64,000 bases of DNA, from assembly GCA_037783415.1 (NCBI GenBank), contig JAZGTN010000150.1:4774001-4838000 (forward strand), written 5' to 3'. This stretch comes from Leptasterias polaris (Eukaryota > Echinodermata > Asteroidea > Forcipulatida > Asteriidae). The position numbers and the translations under genes are program-made. Below, one piece after another: positions 10,624 through 22,644 of the stretch; within the stretch, counting starts at the first letter, position 1; each line of letters opens with the position of its first letter. The notes beneath the pieces are model-generated. The model was not told where the DNA came from and made no database searches. It saw only the letters and a program-made list of their open reading frames with translations.

Positions 10624-10770
10624 CTGTTATGTGCACAGGAAGTCTGGCTAAATGCACAGTTGCTTTATCTCTTCGGATGAGGTGTGGAACATCAGTCTTT
10701 GACTGATCCATCCCATCAATGATGATTGTAGTTTGGTCCTCGGGGTGGCATCCGGATCGTCCACGTGCAC
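10624..10770 (-). pseudogene. Exon of a transposon-like gene family (IDGMDQSKT motif)
   Basis: The minus strand encodes an open stretch with TIIIDGMDQSKTDVPHL followed by a basic segment ending in HIT. It stops at a possible splice donor (ACAG|GTTACA). I associate this motif with a large invertebrate family of transposon-like proteins that also carries a VGHTHEDIDQ block (compare 22645-22912); that association is from memory. No complete gene can be assembled here because the downstream motif lies on the wrong side on this strand. It is either an isolated exon or a relic. Confidence 0.5.
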
Positions 10771-10859
10771 AGTGATATTCTCTTCTCTTTTTTTCAAAAG
10801 CTTCATAAGATCATTTACCAGCTTTTGGTATTAATCAGCCATTGATGTCAGGAGATGAA

Positions 10860-10950
10860 GATGTTATGTGCACAGGAAGTCTGGCTAATTGCACAGTTGC
10901 TTTGTCTCTTTGGATGAAGTGTGGAACATCAGTCTTTGACCTTTTCTGTG
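10860..10950 (-). pseudogene. Partial second copy of the IDGMDQSKT exon
   Basis: The minus strand repeats the 3' part of the 10624-10770 exon (SKTDVPHFIQRDKATVQL and following residues) at about 90 percent nucleotide identity. It lacks the IDGMDQ start. The two lie about 240 bp apart in the same orientation, so this is a local tandem duplication with truncation. Confidence 0.5.
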
Positions 10951-11623
10951 ACCTTCATCTCCTGACATTTCTAACAACTTTTCTCTGTCCAGAGTACTGA
11001 AATTGTCCCAGTTGTTAGTAAAGAGTGGGAGGCATTCTTCCCTGTACGTTTTTAACATGTCGTTAAAAAGCCCTGGTGTTGCTGCCCTGTCAGACATAAC
11101 GTGTTTTTATTTGGCAGAGAACTTTATGACCAATATCATTGCCATCATTTGACTTTTGTGGGTAGCATACAGCTGGTTGGTTCCCCATGATGTGAATTGA
11201 AAGAATTCTCTTTCTATAATGTTAAACAATGATACAACTTTTATTTCTAATAGTGCTAAATAGTTAATTAAGTCAGAAGGGTGAAGCCTTAACTTAAAAC
11301 ACTCAGCTCAATCCGTCATTGGAGTCACGAGAAAGAGTGGGAAAATCCCTAAATGATTTCACTTTTGCAAGATCAAAACTAATTGTTTTACTCATTTCTC
11401 AAAAGCTATTGCATTTATAGCATAAAATGCCATATATCTGATGCATGTAGGTTTCGTGAGTCTACCACAGTCTGAACCCGCTACTCGTTCTCATACTAAA
11501 CGAATGATGTCTGACACATGTTTAGAGCTGACACCTTGAGAAATAAGTTTGTAACATACGACTCAGATATCACTGTTGTACATCCCGTCTTCAAAGGATA
11601 CAACCTCCTTGTTAACCCATGAT

Positions 11624-12135
11624 TTAATTTAAATCTAGTTCTTTCAATTGTTGTTTCAGTTCTTTGTTCTCCATATCCAACTTCTTCTCAGCAGTAGTAC
11701 ATTTTTCGACATTGTACCTCACTTGTTCTGTTCTGTTTTTCTTTACCCTTCGTACTTCAGTAAGAGTGTCATGGAGCATCTGAACTTCTTTTTCTAGGGC
11801 ACTGACCCTTTATTTCTCTGCCGATAATGCTGTATTACAGGTTGCAAGCTGGTGTATCACATTTGCAGGTTGTAAAGATGCAATTTCCCGATTGAGTTTT
11901 TCACTTGTTCACTTGCTTTTTGCAACTCTTTCTTAAAACTGGAGCACTGTTTCTTGTGTTCTTGCTCCATTTTTTTCAACGATGCTTCACTGGCTTTTCT
12001 AGCCTCTTCAGATTCAGTTGCTCGTTTTTGCGTATCACTATATCTAGTTTCTTGCTTCTCTTGTTGTATTAGTTCATGAAGAATTGCAATTGTATCTCCG
12101 TGACGACGTAATAAATATGGTGAAAGTTCAGTCAT
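11624..12135 (-). pseudogene. Coiled-coil protein fragment with one frameshift and one stop
   Basis: The minus strand reads as a highly charged coiled coil rich in K, E and Q. The first ~80 residues are open from 12135. Near 11900 the coding signal moves to another frame. After a further ~25 residues an in-frame TAA follows ALSAEK, then heptad-like sequence continues (LEKEVQMLHDTLTEVRR) to a stop at 11624-11626. Two lesions in ~500 bases mean this is a pseudogene, unless short introns remove them. I cannot name the protein. Confidence 0.55.
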
Positions 12136-12849
12136 CTCTGCACATAAAGCAGAGAAGACCGGTGTCTGGATGCAGTTAACTGTTTTTCACTTGATCTTGG
12201 ACAAGAGAGTGGGTAGTGCAATCTTGGGTTCCTTCAAGCCCATGCAGATCAGTATTGGCACAAAGTCGTGCCTGTAGCTCAAACTGTGGGTCTCGTCAAT
12301 GGCAACCAGTCAACTCGTCAATGACTTGAGCTGATCGGCTGATCAACACTTTTTTCTTCAGAATTTGTTTATTTACTGAAGTCAGAATTTTGTCAATGAC
12401 TTGAGCTAATTAGCTGATCCTATGAATACTCCTTTTGGTGACTTTCCCTCGCATTCCTGCACAATTCTCCTTAAATACTCTATTTTCATGCTCAATTTCC
12501 CGGTCTACTTCAATATTGTTGTGTGGTTTCCCAGTTGTGTTCACAAATCTATTCCACATCAACTCATATGCCAGTTGTGGAGTCAGGAACTACTTAATCT
12601 GAGCTAGCAACCTAAGCACCTGAAAGCTATACTTGCTTTTGTTAGCCGCCTTGAAGTGGAGAAGAAGAAACTGACGTGATTCTGATTGACCAAACTCACA
12701 AGTAGGATGTAACAAGGGTGTGGCATGATGTGGTTCACTATTATGTCTTGAGCATGTGGGAGATTTTGTGGCACAGTGGAGTCTACATAATACAAAAGTG
12801 TAAATTTTTGTTGTACCTGGTCTGTGGCTATTGGTCGCTTTAGAAGTAT

Positions 12850-13044
12850 TTAAATTTTGCCCTTCATAATGAATTTCTTTAGTTCCTTGGCTGAATCTAA
12901 CATACGACCTGAAGTTGTACCTTTCAAGAGCAGCTTTCCCTGGCTACATTTGGCAATGTCAAATCCAAAGCGTTCAAGTTGTGGGGCATTTAGAAATAGA
13001 ACAGAAATGAGTTCTTCTCGCTGGTTATGACTCCAAGATAACAC
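12850..13044 (-). CDS. Hypothetical coding fragment
   Basis: A 64-codon minus-strand frame has a composition typical of coding sequence: an amphipathic first half followed by a lysine-rich C terminus ending KKFIMKGKI. It lies between the coiled-coil relic and the terminal exon at 14 kb on the same strand. It could be a terminal exon of a repeated gene family. I do not recognise it. Confidence 0.25.
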   Translation of the reverse strand: MLSWSHNQREELISVLFLNAPQLERFGFDIAKCSQGKLLLKGTTSGRMLDSAKELKKFIMKGKI

Positions 13045-14033
13045 TTTCTTTATCTCCTATCTCTTCTGGTCCTGGTCTCTCACATTGTGGGGTGCCTGAA
13101 AATGCAATTGAAAACTTTTCACATACAGATTTTCAACTTTTAGTTACTTGCATAGAAAACATATTGATTTGATTAGCCTTCAGTGTAACTGGTGTAACCT
13201 AAATTATAAGGCAAGCTTGAAAAAGCTATTTTAAAGTACTGCATTGATACAAAATACTTTATATTTATTTATAATGCGTATTATTCAATTTTTGCATTTC
13301 ATTAAATGGGACATCTTTAATTTAAAAATTTACTTTAGCACTCCCAATTACCAACAGTAGTAACCTGCATCAAATTGTATATAAACAACCCCTGTTTTAC
13401 TGTAACACAGTGCTGCATATATTATAAGTGGTCTGATCAAAATGAAGAACAAAACCTGTAACATATTACGTACCAAGCCCAATTCTTGACAATCTATGCA
13501 TTTCACCAGGTGGTGGGAGAAAAGTCAAATTGTTGTGGTTCAATAAAAAAAAGTCTTTCCACACTGTCTGTGCTGAGCGCCCTCGAGCTGAGAAAAAGAA
13601 CAACAAACAATCATAGTATAAACAAGACTTACAAATTAATAAAACCCAGTTTCCCATTAAACAAATTGTAAATACCAAACTTGAGTTGTTTATTGCAATT
13701 TTAAACACACACAATTTAATTCCCAGTTATTATATGACATTTATAGTATCAATCTTTACATGATACAATACTCATTGTTTCTCTTCAACGCATAACAAAT
13801 AATGATCAATGTTAGAAAATGGTACAGGTACTAAGATGGTATGCAGCTCTTAATTGTGATGATGGTGGTTGCTTCAAGGTTCAGTCAAAAAGACTATAAA
13901 TGCAGCTCACACAGGTCTTTTATGATGGCTTTTCATCTTTCTTTTGTAAATGAACATCTCTTTTTCAGTTATCACAATACAACAAATTATAACTGATTAC
14001 ATAGTACATCAAACACCATCGTAGACAGTGTGC

Positions 14034-14411
14034 TCAACCCTTACCCATCTTAACTTTCTTTGACTTGTGTTTAGTTAGGAGATACAGGCGGATTCTCTTT
14101 GTCTTGCAGTATTCCACATAATTTCGGATAGTGAAAGGGACACGCTTACCATCCGAAAGTAACAACTCATCGTGGACTAGATCACCAACATATTTAGCTA
14201 GCTTGGATGACATTGACTCAATTTTTCTGCTACCGTTTTTTCCATTCTGGAAGAACAAGTTCTGCAGTCTTAGAAGCACTTCCTTATAATCACAGCTGTG
14301 GTCAATTTTCAAGTTGTGAGTACCCCCATCCTTCATTTTATATGCACATATTGACGTGGGGAGTACGTTGTACTGCTTCCAACCTACCGAGACTACCACA
14401 TCATGTTTGGT
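14034..14411 (-). CDS. Terminal exon, unidentified domain with FFQNGK motif
   Basis: The minus strand encodes ~125 residues up to a stop at 14034. A good acceptor lies just upstream (pyrimidine-rich TTCTCTTAATGTAG ending at 14412), so I place the exon start at 14411. The protein has a GWKQYN start, an NLFFQNGK core, and ends in a lysine tail (KHKSKKVKMGKG). I recall similar blocks at the C termini of expanded uncharacterised protein families in cnidarians and deuterostomes; no biochemical function is known to me. Upstream exons are not identified. Confidence 0.45.
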   Translation of the reverse strand, partial: TKHDVVVSVGWKQYNVLPTSICAYKMKDGGTHNLKIDHSCDYKEVLLRLQNLFFQNGKNGSRKIESMSSKLAKYVGDLVHDELLLSDGKRVPFTIRNYVEYCKTKRIRLYLLTKHKSKKVKMGKG

Positions 14412-14599
14412 CTACATTAAGAGAAGGAAATATTTACAAACAGTTTGAAAAGTGCTTAGTTTTGTGTCACAGCTCAAAGCTGGTTTTATTGAACCAACAA
14501 GGGCATGTCTTTGCCCATATCAATTAAATAGCCAAAGGCGGGCAATTTGCCCAAATTAATGTAATACAAAGAAAATTTGGCAATTCATGTTTGCCTCAA

Positions 14600-14812
14600 G
14601 GTATATATACAAACAAACAACGGCAGTCTTGCCCACCATGACAAACGGACCTGGTCCAAAACTAACATCACAAACACACGGGCAACGAGCGGCTCACATA
14701 AAAACACCGGGGTGAACAAACAACGGCAGTCTTGCCCACCATGACAAACACACAGGCAACGAGCGGCCCACATAAATGGGCAACGAGCGGCCCACGGGCA
14801 ACGTATTTTGTG
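14600..14812 (+). repeat. Minisatellite-like repeats
   Basis: Two interleaved units recur: acaaacaacggcagtcttgc, followed by a conserved cccaccatgacaaac, and gggcaacgagcggcccac. They occur two to four times each with small variants. The array is GC-richer than its surroundings and carries no credible gene. Confidence 0.6.
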
Positions 14813-14839
14813 GCAGGTGTTCACTAGTTGCACTGTGTT

Positions 14840-17160
14840 GATACACTATTAAAAATTCATCAGTATTTAATAAATAATAAGCACTCTTTTTTCCTTGATT
14901 TGTCCAGTCAAATAATGTTCTCCTTTCTCATCTGTCCACAGGTGTTTGATTGCCCTCCCTACGCAGACTTGATGGATTGCTCAGTGCTTTTCCAACACCA
15001 ACACTACTATCTGTTGACTGTAGCCCCTCACTTTGTATCAATTTCAGCAAGTTTGTTTTTAAAAGTTCAAATGTATGTGGTTTCCTGTTGGCTGAAAAAG
15101 CAAACAAATCATGTAGCTTTCTGTTGCAGAATCTTTTTCCTAACATTTCAAAGCAAATGCCTGTTATCCCTTGGTTTTGATAAGTCCTTGATTAGTCCAT
15201 GGAGGAAGTCCTTCCCGAGATTCCCTTTAATCATGATCATTCTTTTCCTTCAGATGCTGCTGTCGCTGCTGTTGTAAGTGATGCTGCCACTCCTTGTCGC
15301 TTTGTTGAGCAGACCTTGCTTTTTTTCTTGAAGATTTCTTTGTATTGTTGTTGCACTACATAAGTTTAGATTCACTGTAGGTGATATTGGCACTGGGGGC
15401 TCTCTTAAGTTGATAGTCCAGTTGTCCAAATATAGATAACTTTGGGGGTGAGGGTTGTTTAACTTTAATTTGAGGAAGTGACAGATTGTTCATGTTTTTT
15501 AAATATCTTTCCTAGGTTGAATCCATGATGGGTTTGGAACGTAATTCCTGGTGATCCATGGTACATCCACAGTGAGTCTGTAGTTAAATTGAGGCCCCCT
15601 GCACAGCCTGATTATCTATGTGAAAGGTCTACCCCATGAATGGTTCATCAGAAAATGAGACAATATACATCACACACCAGGTGGGCTGCCAACCTGTTTA
15701 CGCTAAGCATCATTGAAGTCACATCTATTGCTTAGCAGCTGTCAGAAATTAGACCTTGATCCTCAATCTGGCTCTGACATTTGGGGGATAAAAACTGATA
15801 TTTTTTTTTTCATAACCATATCATTTAAATGTTTCTGAAAATGCTTTATGCTATCAAAAGCTGCTGTACATCTTACCAAGTAAGTTTATATCGCCATTGA
15901 GTAATTACCAAATGTATCATTCCCTTTAAGTAACTGTTAGTTCTATTGGATATAAAGAAATTAAGCTCTATGATCTGCTTTTCTAGTGCTGAGGAAATTG
16001 TTCTCAGGCTCTTCTTGATTTCTATAACTCCTAGGGTTACGTAAAAGGTGGAAATTCCATCAATTAAAGGGAGGTCATACCTTCAGTAAAATTTATGATA
16101 AAAAAAACTTACTTGGTAAAGAGCACTAGAAAGATGTTTATACTGAAAAACATGGTTAGAAATGACCACTTTTAAGTATATCGTTTTAGAGAAAGATATA
16201 ATTTTTCACAAAGACTGTTAAAACCGAGACAGGCACAAAGCCTTTCTCTGGAATTTATAGGCACACAATTCTATGCACAAGGGTGTTTTGGGGTGGTTTT
16301 TTCATTATTTTCTTGCAACTTTAATTACAAATTGAGCCAAAATTTTGGCAGGTTTGTTATTTCATGCATATTGTAGCTGTAAATTGCAGAGTTCAAATTA
16401 TCCCGAGGTCGAATAATATTGTATGTATGTAGATTGGTAGACTGTTCCATGACGTAGTGTCTCATTTCAGTGACTAGGAAGTTATTGGCCCGAGTCCAAG
16501 GACGATGTTGTGTAAGGATCGTTCTAGGCCATGATTGGTCAGCTTGGAATGGTACATTACTCAATGGGACAGGATATTTGCGTTGTACCTATGGGATTAG
16601 GTTTTCTATAAAATGGGATGTCTGGGTATAGATGCGGAGAGAATCATGGGATCGGGGAATCAAGAAATTAGAATAGTTGGAAGTCGAGGGGGTATTGTAA
16701 GAGTGTAATAGTCTGAATTATTGTAACCATGGATTGATGTTAACTTGTGAGCATTATGAAAGAATAAAGGCGTCTGACCATTGCAGCTTGAAGACAGTCT
16801 CCGTCGTCTGTATTACTAACGTCTTGTTTCGGGGTAAAGGTACCCAGGGTTAAAATGAGGGGCTGCTTATGTTATAAAGACTCAGGGCTAAAATAATTCA
16901 CCCCTCCCCTCCCATGTAAGCTGAGGTTCATTCCGCCCTTATTTCCATCCCGTTCCTGGTCCAGTGTTTGACGAGGAGACCTTGGTGCTGTGGCCTACCA
17001 CTGCAGGGAATCAACACCACCGTGCCAACGCTACCACCGGTATCCAGTGCCAACGCCTGGCGACTGGAGCTGACGTCACAATATGTTGGTATACACCAAG
17101 TGAGGATACGAATCTTTGACATTTACCCAAAGTATACCCTGCCTTTAAATGCATCATTCC
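14840..17160. other. Long stretch with no supported gene
   Basis: Open frames here are short or compositionally unconvincing, including a hydrophobic 149-codon plus frame at 14828-15277 and its antisense. There are poly-A/T runs and moderate AT bias. I see no tRNA, repeat or motif that I can name. Confidence 0.4.
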
Positions 17161-17171
17161 ACCTAATATTG

Positions 17172-17426
17172 ATGATGATTTTACTGTGTAAAGTGTTCTA
17201 AAATAAATAAATAAATATTAATGAACTGTGATGAATTAATAGAGCTGAACATGTACAACGCAGACTTTTCCCACAAAAATAGTAGAAAAAACATCAACCT
17301 CTCGGCGAATCATTTCCAGCATTTCAGATGCTTTTTAATTGACATGTCCACATACCCTTTAATTCATCACAGTTCATTAATATTTATTTATTTATTTTAG
17401 AACACTTTACACAGTAAAATCATCAT
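17172..17426. repeat. Perfect 68-bp inverted repeat with 119-bp spacer
   Basis: The arms 17172-17239 and 17359-17426 are exact reverse complements over 68 bases, starting atgatgatttta and ending gaattaa. The spacer 17240-17358 holds no ORF. This is the form of a short non-autonomous inverted-repeat element or a recent foldback duplication. The arms contain an ATAAATAAATAA tract. Confidence 0.9.
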
Positions 17427-17569
17427 GAACAGCTGGTCACTGGCATAACCTGACCTTCTCATTTGGGGGTGGGGCAAGCGGGGAATTATTAATGTGTCAT
17501 TTCGTAATTTCTCTAACCACACTTGGGGGGGACCAAGGGAAAGAGGTAGAGGACAGGGTTCTGAATGGA

Positions 17570-17627
17570 ATAAATGGGGGGGGGGCTTTCAACTGCTTTC
17601 ACCCCCACCCCCCCCCCCCCCCCCCCC
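17570..17627. repeat. Adjacent poly(G) and poly(C) tracts
   Basis: A G-run and a long C-run (about 17608-17628) sit next to each other. Similar G or C homopolymers occur near 18118, 20718, 30228, 34626, 34780, 40127, 43896, 55456, 55542 and 63626. They are a habit of this genome. They can form G-quadruplexes and are unreliable in assembly length. Confidence 0.8.
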
Positions 17628-18699
17628 CGCCGATAAAATAAATAAATAAAGAAAATACAAAGTATAGTCTTTAACGTCTAGAGTGAGAATGCGCCCTCTT
17701 GTGGCGATGGATCAATAGGATTTGGGGATTAAAGTAACAAGAGGGTCTTGAACCAAGACTGGGTACTGGACTGGGCACTTTTATCAAGTTAAGTTGTATG
17801 TAACATAAAATAAAATTGCAAGAAGTAGTTCATAGCCTGACATTCAGACCGTAGCAGAGTCTTTCTTGAAGGCTATCTTGAGATGATGATAAACTGTGTT
17901 CTGCTGCTGCAGTAGTAGAAACATCCTGCAGCAGCAATCAGTCCTTCTTCAGTCGAAGCCACTGCTTCTTATCGGTTGCAAGCATCCTGAGCTCCCTCAG
18001 TTTCTTTCGAGATTTTATCTTTCGAGTTTCTATCTTGAGAACACAACAAAATACTAGAGTACAAACAAGCTGTGGAAAAGAGAGAGACACATGTTAACGT
18101 AATGAAAAGAATGACATGGGGGGGGGGAGTAGAGGGAAGGAAGTGGTTTAACCACAATAGATTGGAAACACAAAAGAAAAAATCGAAGGTGGGAATGCAA
18201 AGAGAAAAACAATAAGTGAAATGGGACAGACTAAAAATAACAAAACAAAGTTGCCGAACTTAATTGCTTTAAGCCACACTCACTGCTCAATGATGAGAAA
18301 ATTTACATTAAAATTGCATTTTGTTTAAATGTGGATCATGTTTTCACTCGACAAATACAATGCCCTATATTCGGTGAGCTGTGATGCCCTTCCATTTTGG
18401 GAGTCCAAGTACAACACAAGGAATCATTGAGAATTGACTCCTAAAATGCATCATGTACGAACGTGCGTTCCGCGTTGTGCTATTGGTCTATCCATCTCTG
18501 TCCTTTCTCTATGGTCTATCCAGGGGGTCTATCGGCGCTTTTCATCAAAAAGCCTATTTTATTTGGGTGAAATATTTTGCTGATTGCAATCCGTTCAGGA
18601 GTCAAGACCACATGCTCTAAAAAGTCAAGGGTAAGCAATTTCGCGGCTAAGCAGGATCCGATAAAAGTTTAAAACTTAGTAAATTAATAATAGTTAAAA

Positions 18700-19665
18700 G
18701 ATTAGGGCTGCCTAAATTTCCACTCAAGAGGGCGCTCTATCTAGCCGCCCTAATCAATTTTCACACACGTGTGCGTGCCTGGATCATCCGGATTACCACC
18801 GCGACTCTCTCTCAGAGTTGTTTATTGTCCTTTTTGCGAAGTTGAACAAATAGGAGAGTGTCGATGCCAAATGTTTATTCACAGTTTATTAGGAAATAAG
18901 AGTGGCTGCTCGGTCCAGAAGAGCTGACAACCAGCAAATACAACATCGTGGAACTGCAAATTAGTTCATGCAAAGTTGGTATTTTAGTGCAAATTTGCAT
19001 TTGGAATCAACACTACACTCTAGCTGTCGAGACTGTGTGCAGGGAATGCGGCATGCACGACGACCGTGCACACGACACGACGGACCGGACGTAAAGTATC
19101 ACTCCCTTGAAAAGTTAGGTAGTGCTGACCTTCAATAAACCGCGTTTATGTTCTGCGGCGGCCATCATGTGGTCATGGAGGATTTTGGCTGTACATGTAC
19201 AGTATGTTCATCGTTGATGGCAATACAAGTTGTATTACAACATAGATTTAATTTTGAACACGGATGAAGACTCGAGTTTTTCACTGTCACTTAATAAGCC
19301 ATCATACATTACATGCGCTATCTGTTTGGATTCGGAACTGAATGTACGTAGCCGCCAGAGAAAGCGTCCTTCAGCCAAAATGATGAGGTTTTGGTGGCTT
19401 GCCTTCCTTTCCATTCCAGTTCCGCTCCATGTTTTCATGTCTTCATGAAGTCACCACACAGCATGCACACAGCAAGCACCCCATGCTACAGCACAGCTAG
19501 TGCAGTGTGTACTGTACGGGATAGTAAGTATGGTGGTCGCTCATGGAGTCATGGTCTCTCGTATCAAGAACCATCTTGAATTTGAAGTTAAAGACGAGCT
19601 ATCTTAATATCGGAGGTGAAGTTTCACATCACATCCATCATGACTCACGTTGAACGGTAAGCAAA
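18700..19665 (+). repeat. Diverged long repeat, possible promoter/first exon (copy A)
   Basis: Several blocks match 56815-57730 in the same order: a block with gagggcgctc and ttttcacac then cgtgcctggat; a block with ggcttgcctt and ccatgtcttcatgaag; and a block with catcttgaattt and aagttaa that ends ggtaagcaaactt. The conserved end looks like a splice donor (GGTAAGC), so the pair could be duplicated promoter plus first-exon regions. It may instead be a dispersed noncoding element. No long ORF is conserved between them. Confidence 0.5.
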
Positions 19666-20299
19666 CTTCATTAATTTTTCCTTTCATTCTTGGACAGAAG
19701 TAAAACAAAAGAGGATATGTTTTATTTAGTTTTTATCATCTGCTCTGAGTATGCCAGTGTTTGCCCGGCCCGCATGACAATGTTCATTATTAATTAGGCA
19801 CAATTGCAGAATATCCCGCAACTCTAAGCACCACCTCGTAGCCGGCTACAAAGTAGTACAAACAAGGTCATTTTTTAGTGATCACACTAATAAAATGTAT
19901 ACATCACATCATAGAGCAAGGACAGTCCTAGCACTATTATTAGGTTTGATCTGCTATCGTCTCCAACATTTGGCGTGCTACCAGTTTTGAGGTAAATTCC
20001 CTCCTGTGAAATGTGATTTTAGCTTGTATATTTATACTATTGGAAAGTCCAATTCTGGTAGATTTATATGATGTTATTTTTGTTTTGATACCAATATGGT
20101 TGTGTAGAAATTGTCTTGAAAATGAAAAGTTACGTCAACACGTGTTTGGATCTCAATGCCATTTTGAACGAGGCCAAGGGGGGATAATGTCGGATCGTGT
20201 TATGGGGTTAATTGAGTACAGTTCCCTTTCTGCATGCTTTATGCAAGTACAATTTCACAACAGAGCAATAATTGCAGTTGATAACAAATTTTAGACATT

Positions 20300-21500
20300 A
20301 TTTTTTCATTTATTTTTACTTATTGAATTAATTGAAAAGTTTGAGTAATTTTTGACACCTTAAATGCACCTGTCAATTGTATGACGCACTCTACGACCCC
20401 CGGGAAAGGTGCGTCATGGATGAGTCATTTACCACCACATTCTTGATGCAGGGTACCGTCATTGCAGCCTCTGGTCCGTCACAGCATTGAGAAATATGTG
20501 CGTCAATGTCCGTCATTTTACCTGGGTTCGGCAAATTGAGGATGGCTTTGAATCAGGTTTATAACTGTTTCCGTCCAAGTAAACAGAGTTTGCATTCATC
20601 CATTTAATAACTTTCGAAAAGTAGTTCTGTTTATCAGTTGGTAATTGTGAGAGCTGCAGGTGTTTGTTGCTTTCATTTTGATTTAAGGGTGTGACCGGAG
20701 ATTTGTATGTCAATAACCTCCCCCCCCCCCCCCTTATTACAGCCATAAGGTTCGAGGTTTATACAGGAGTAATGACACCAGGAATCACACTTGTTACACG
20801 CAATCATGCTTTTTGAGTCATGGTAGGGTTGTTAGCAAATGCAGTATTATTGGGGGGAGTTTGGTGTTGAGTTATCCTTTTGTGGACGGTTAACGCGGTC
20901 TGGCGATAATTTACGCAAGGATGGAACTGGTGTAGAATACATTACGGGTTTACAGTGTACGAAATTTGATTCTGAGATTGGTTTCTGGAGACAATTGAAA
21001 GAATCAGGATTTAAATTACACATTGGTTGAAAATTTACAGTTTTTGGATTCATACTTTGATCTGATATTGAACTTGGTCAACAAGTACAACGGAATTGGG
21101 CGATGGGTCAGAGTTGGGCGGAATGAGTGTGAGTTTTTTCTTTTTTGATCCTTTGTTGGCATTTTGAGGTCACTGCCCCTCAACTTTGTGACCTCTATGG
21201 TATGTACATTTTCCTATCTTGCTTTCATCGATTTTGCACTCTTTTGCCGACTCCTTCTACATTTATCTGCTTCTTTTCTGCGTTCATCATGACAACCTTG
21301 CACGTTTCTCGACAAAACATGTCCCAATCGACTGCAGTGTGTGCACCAAGTCCCAATTGTTTCCTGATTTGATCCTGCTTCAAATCACTTGACTTTGTGT
21401 AGTGCTTGGGGTGTCTGGATCGTCCTCCTTACCCATAATGTTGCTGATGATAGTTCGCAAGTTAGCTTCCAGTAAGTTCTTTCACAGTTAGTTTTTTGCC
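20300..21500. other. Intergenic stretch, nothing identified
   Basis: Only short unsupported frames occur, on both strands. A poly(C) run is at about 20718-20733. No motif, repeat or RNA gene stands out. Confidence 0.35.
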
Positions 21501-21529
21501 CTGCTTTGTCATGTAGAACAAATCTTTCC

Positions 21530-21721
21530 TTACCCCACCCTTGCAAGTTTCTTCCAGTATTTGATCTGTGATATGATCCCCTGCTCTAGTTTGTTATTGT
21601 CCAGTGATTGGAGCAGTTCATCAACATGTGTTTGATCAGTACATATCATGCCACAAATTTTCAGTGCATTTGAAGCATTTTTCTCAATAGTTTCCTTTAC
21701 CCTATCGGTGTGCTTGCTCAT
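21530..21721 (-). CDS. Hypothetical exon of a repeated gene family
   Basis: A 63-codon minus frame encodes a charged, helical-looking peptide (LLQSLDNNKLEQGIISQIKYW). The region just upstream also reads as a coding-like CPRCDSSW segment with two cysteines. Two CCAAT boxes at 21909-21934 make a promoter here plausible. I recall the pattern from uncharacterised invertebrate transposon-like proteins but cannot name a domain. Confidence 0.3.
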   Translation of the reverse strand: MSKHTDRVKETIEKNASNALKICGMICTDQTHVDELLQSLDNNKLEQGIISQIKYWKKLARVG

Positions 21722-21904
21722 CTCTCTTGCAAGAATGGCACTTCAACCCTTTGCCGCAAATGTCAATCCGGAAAATGTCTTATCGCGCCAAGAAGAATCA
21801 CACCGAGGACAAAAACTTACCACAGACTGAGCAAAACGGTCGTGAAGCGTACACAGACGATGGTTGAGGTTTTAAACCCCGCACTTCATTACCTTGCAAC
21901 ATCC

Positions 21905-21940
21905 TCGACCAATCGGCGTAAATTCCCGACCAATCAGCAT
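21905..21940. promoter_or_regulatory. Paired CCAAT boxes
   Basis: CCAAT occurs at 21909-21913 and 21930-21934, each in a gaccaatc context, 21 bp apart, about 190 bp upstream of the minus-strand frame at 21721. Two helical turns of spacing fits a CCAAT-type promoter. No TATA box is obvious. Confidence 0.35.
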
Positions 21941-22496
21941 AAACCAAGGAAAAACAGACTGGCTGTAGCCCGCTAACCGGCTATTCCCGCTTGCGGACTC
22001 ACTGCACGGGTGTGTTTGTCTTTCTTCACAGCCTCCGGTTCATTCTCAGGCTCCTTACTCGGTTGTTCAATCAATCGGTTGTTCAATCTGCAACAACACA
22101 TGGGGACTAGCGTTCACCAGTGGTTCCCCAGTTCTTTGTAAGGAGAACCGCTTTACCTGCATGGCCAGTGAGAAAATCATCTAAGTTCATGATGTGTTTA
22201 TTTTGTTATGGGTCAACAATATTGCCTTCAAGGTCATTGTCTCAAATGGATGTGCATTGCAAATCCAGGAGCAATTGACATACCAGTAACCCTTTTACAG
22301 GTCCCCTTAGTATATGTAGGTAAATTGCCTCGCTCCTTCAAGTTTGATGTTTAAGCCTTGTAGAAACTTAGCCAATGAAGGTTTATGTTCGTATGAAAAA
22401 AATAAGATAATACAAGGCTTTTACAATTGTAATCAGACAATGACTTTAAAATGAAATGCCACTACTCCTTTTTTTCTTGTGATTGACATGCAGCAT

Positions 22497-22604
22497 ACAA
22501 TAAACAAATACTGCAGATGTTATCATTTTTTTTGACATCCCTGGCATTCTACAATAAACAAATACTGCAGATGTTATCATTTTTTTTGACATCCCTGGCA
22601 TTCT
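22497..22604 (+). repeat. 54-bp exact tandem duplication
   Basis: The unit starting acaataaacaaatactgcag occurs twice back to back, at 22497-22550 and 22551-22604. It sits just downstream of the minus-strand exon at 22645. Confidence 0.9.
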
Positions 22605-22644
22605 ACATTTAAAATTTGTAGCAAAATGTTAAAATGACACCTAC

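Noticed and set aside
14828..15277. 149-codon hydrophobic plus frame
   Set aside because: Composition follows the T-rich DNA, there are no motifs, and the antisense frame is equally open.
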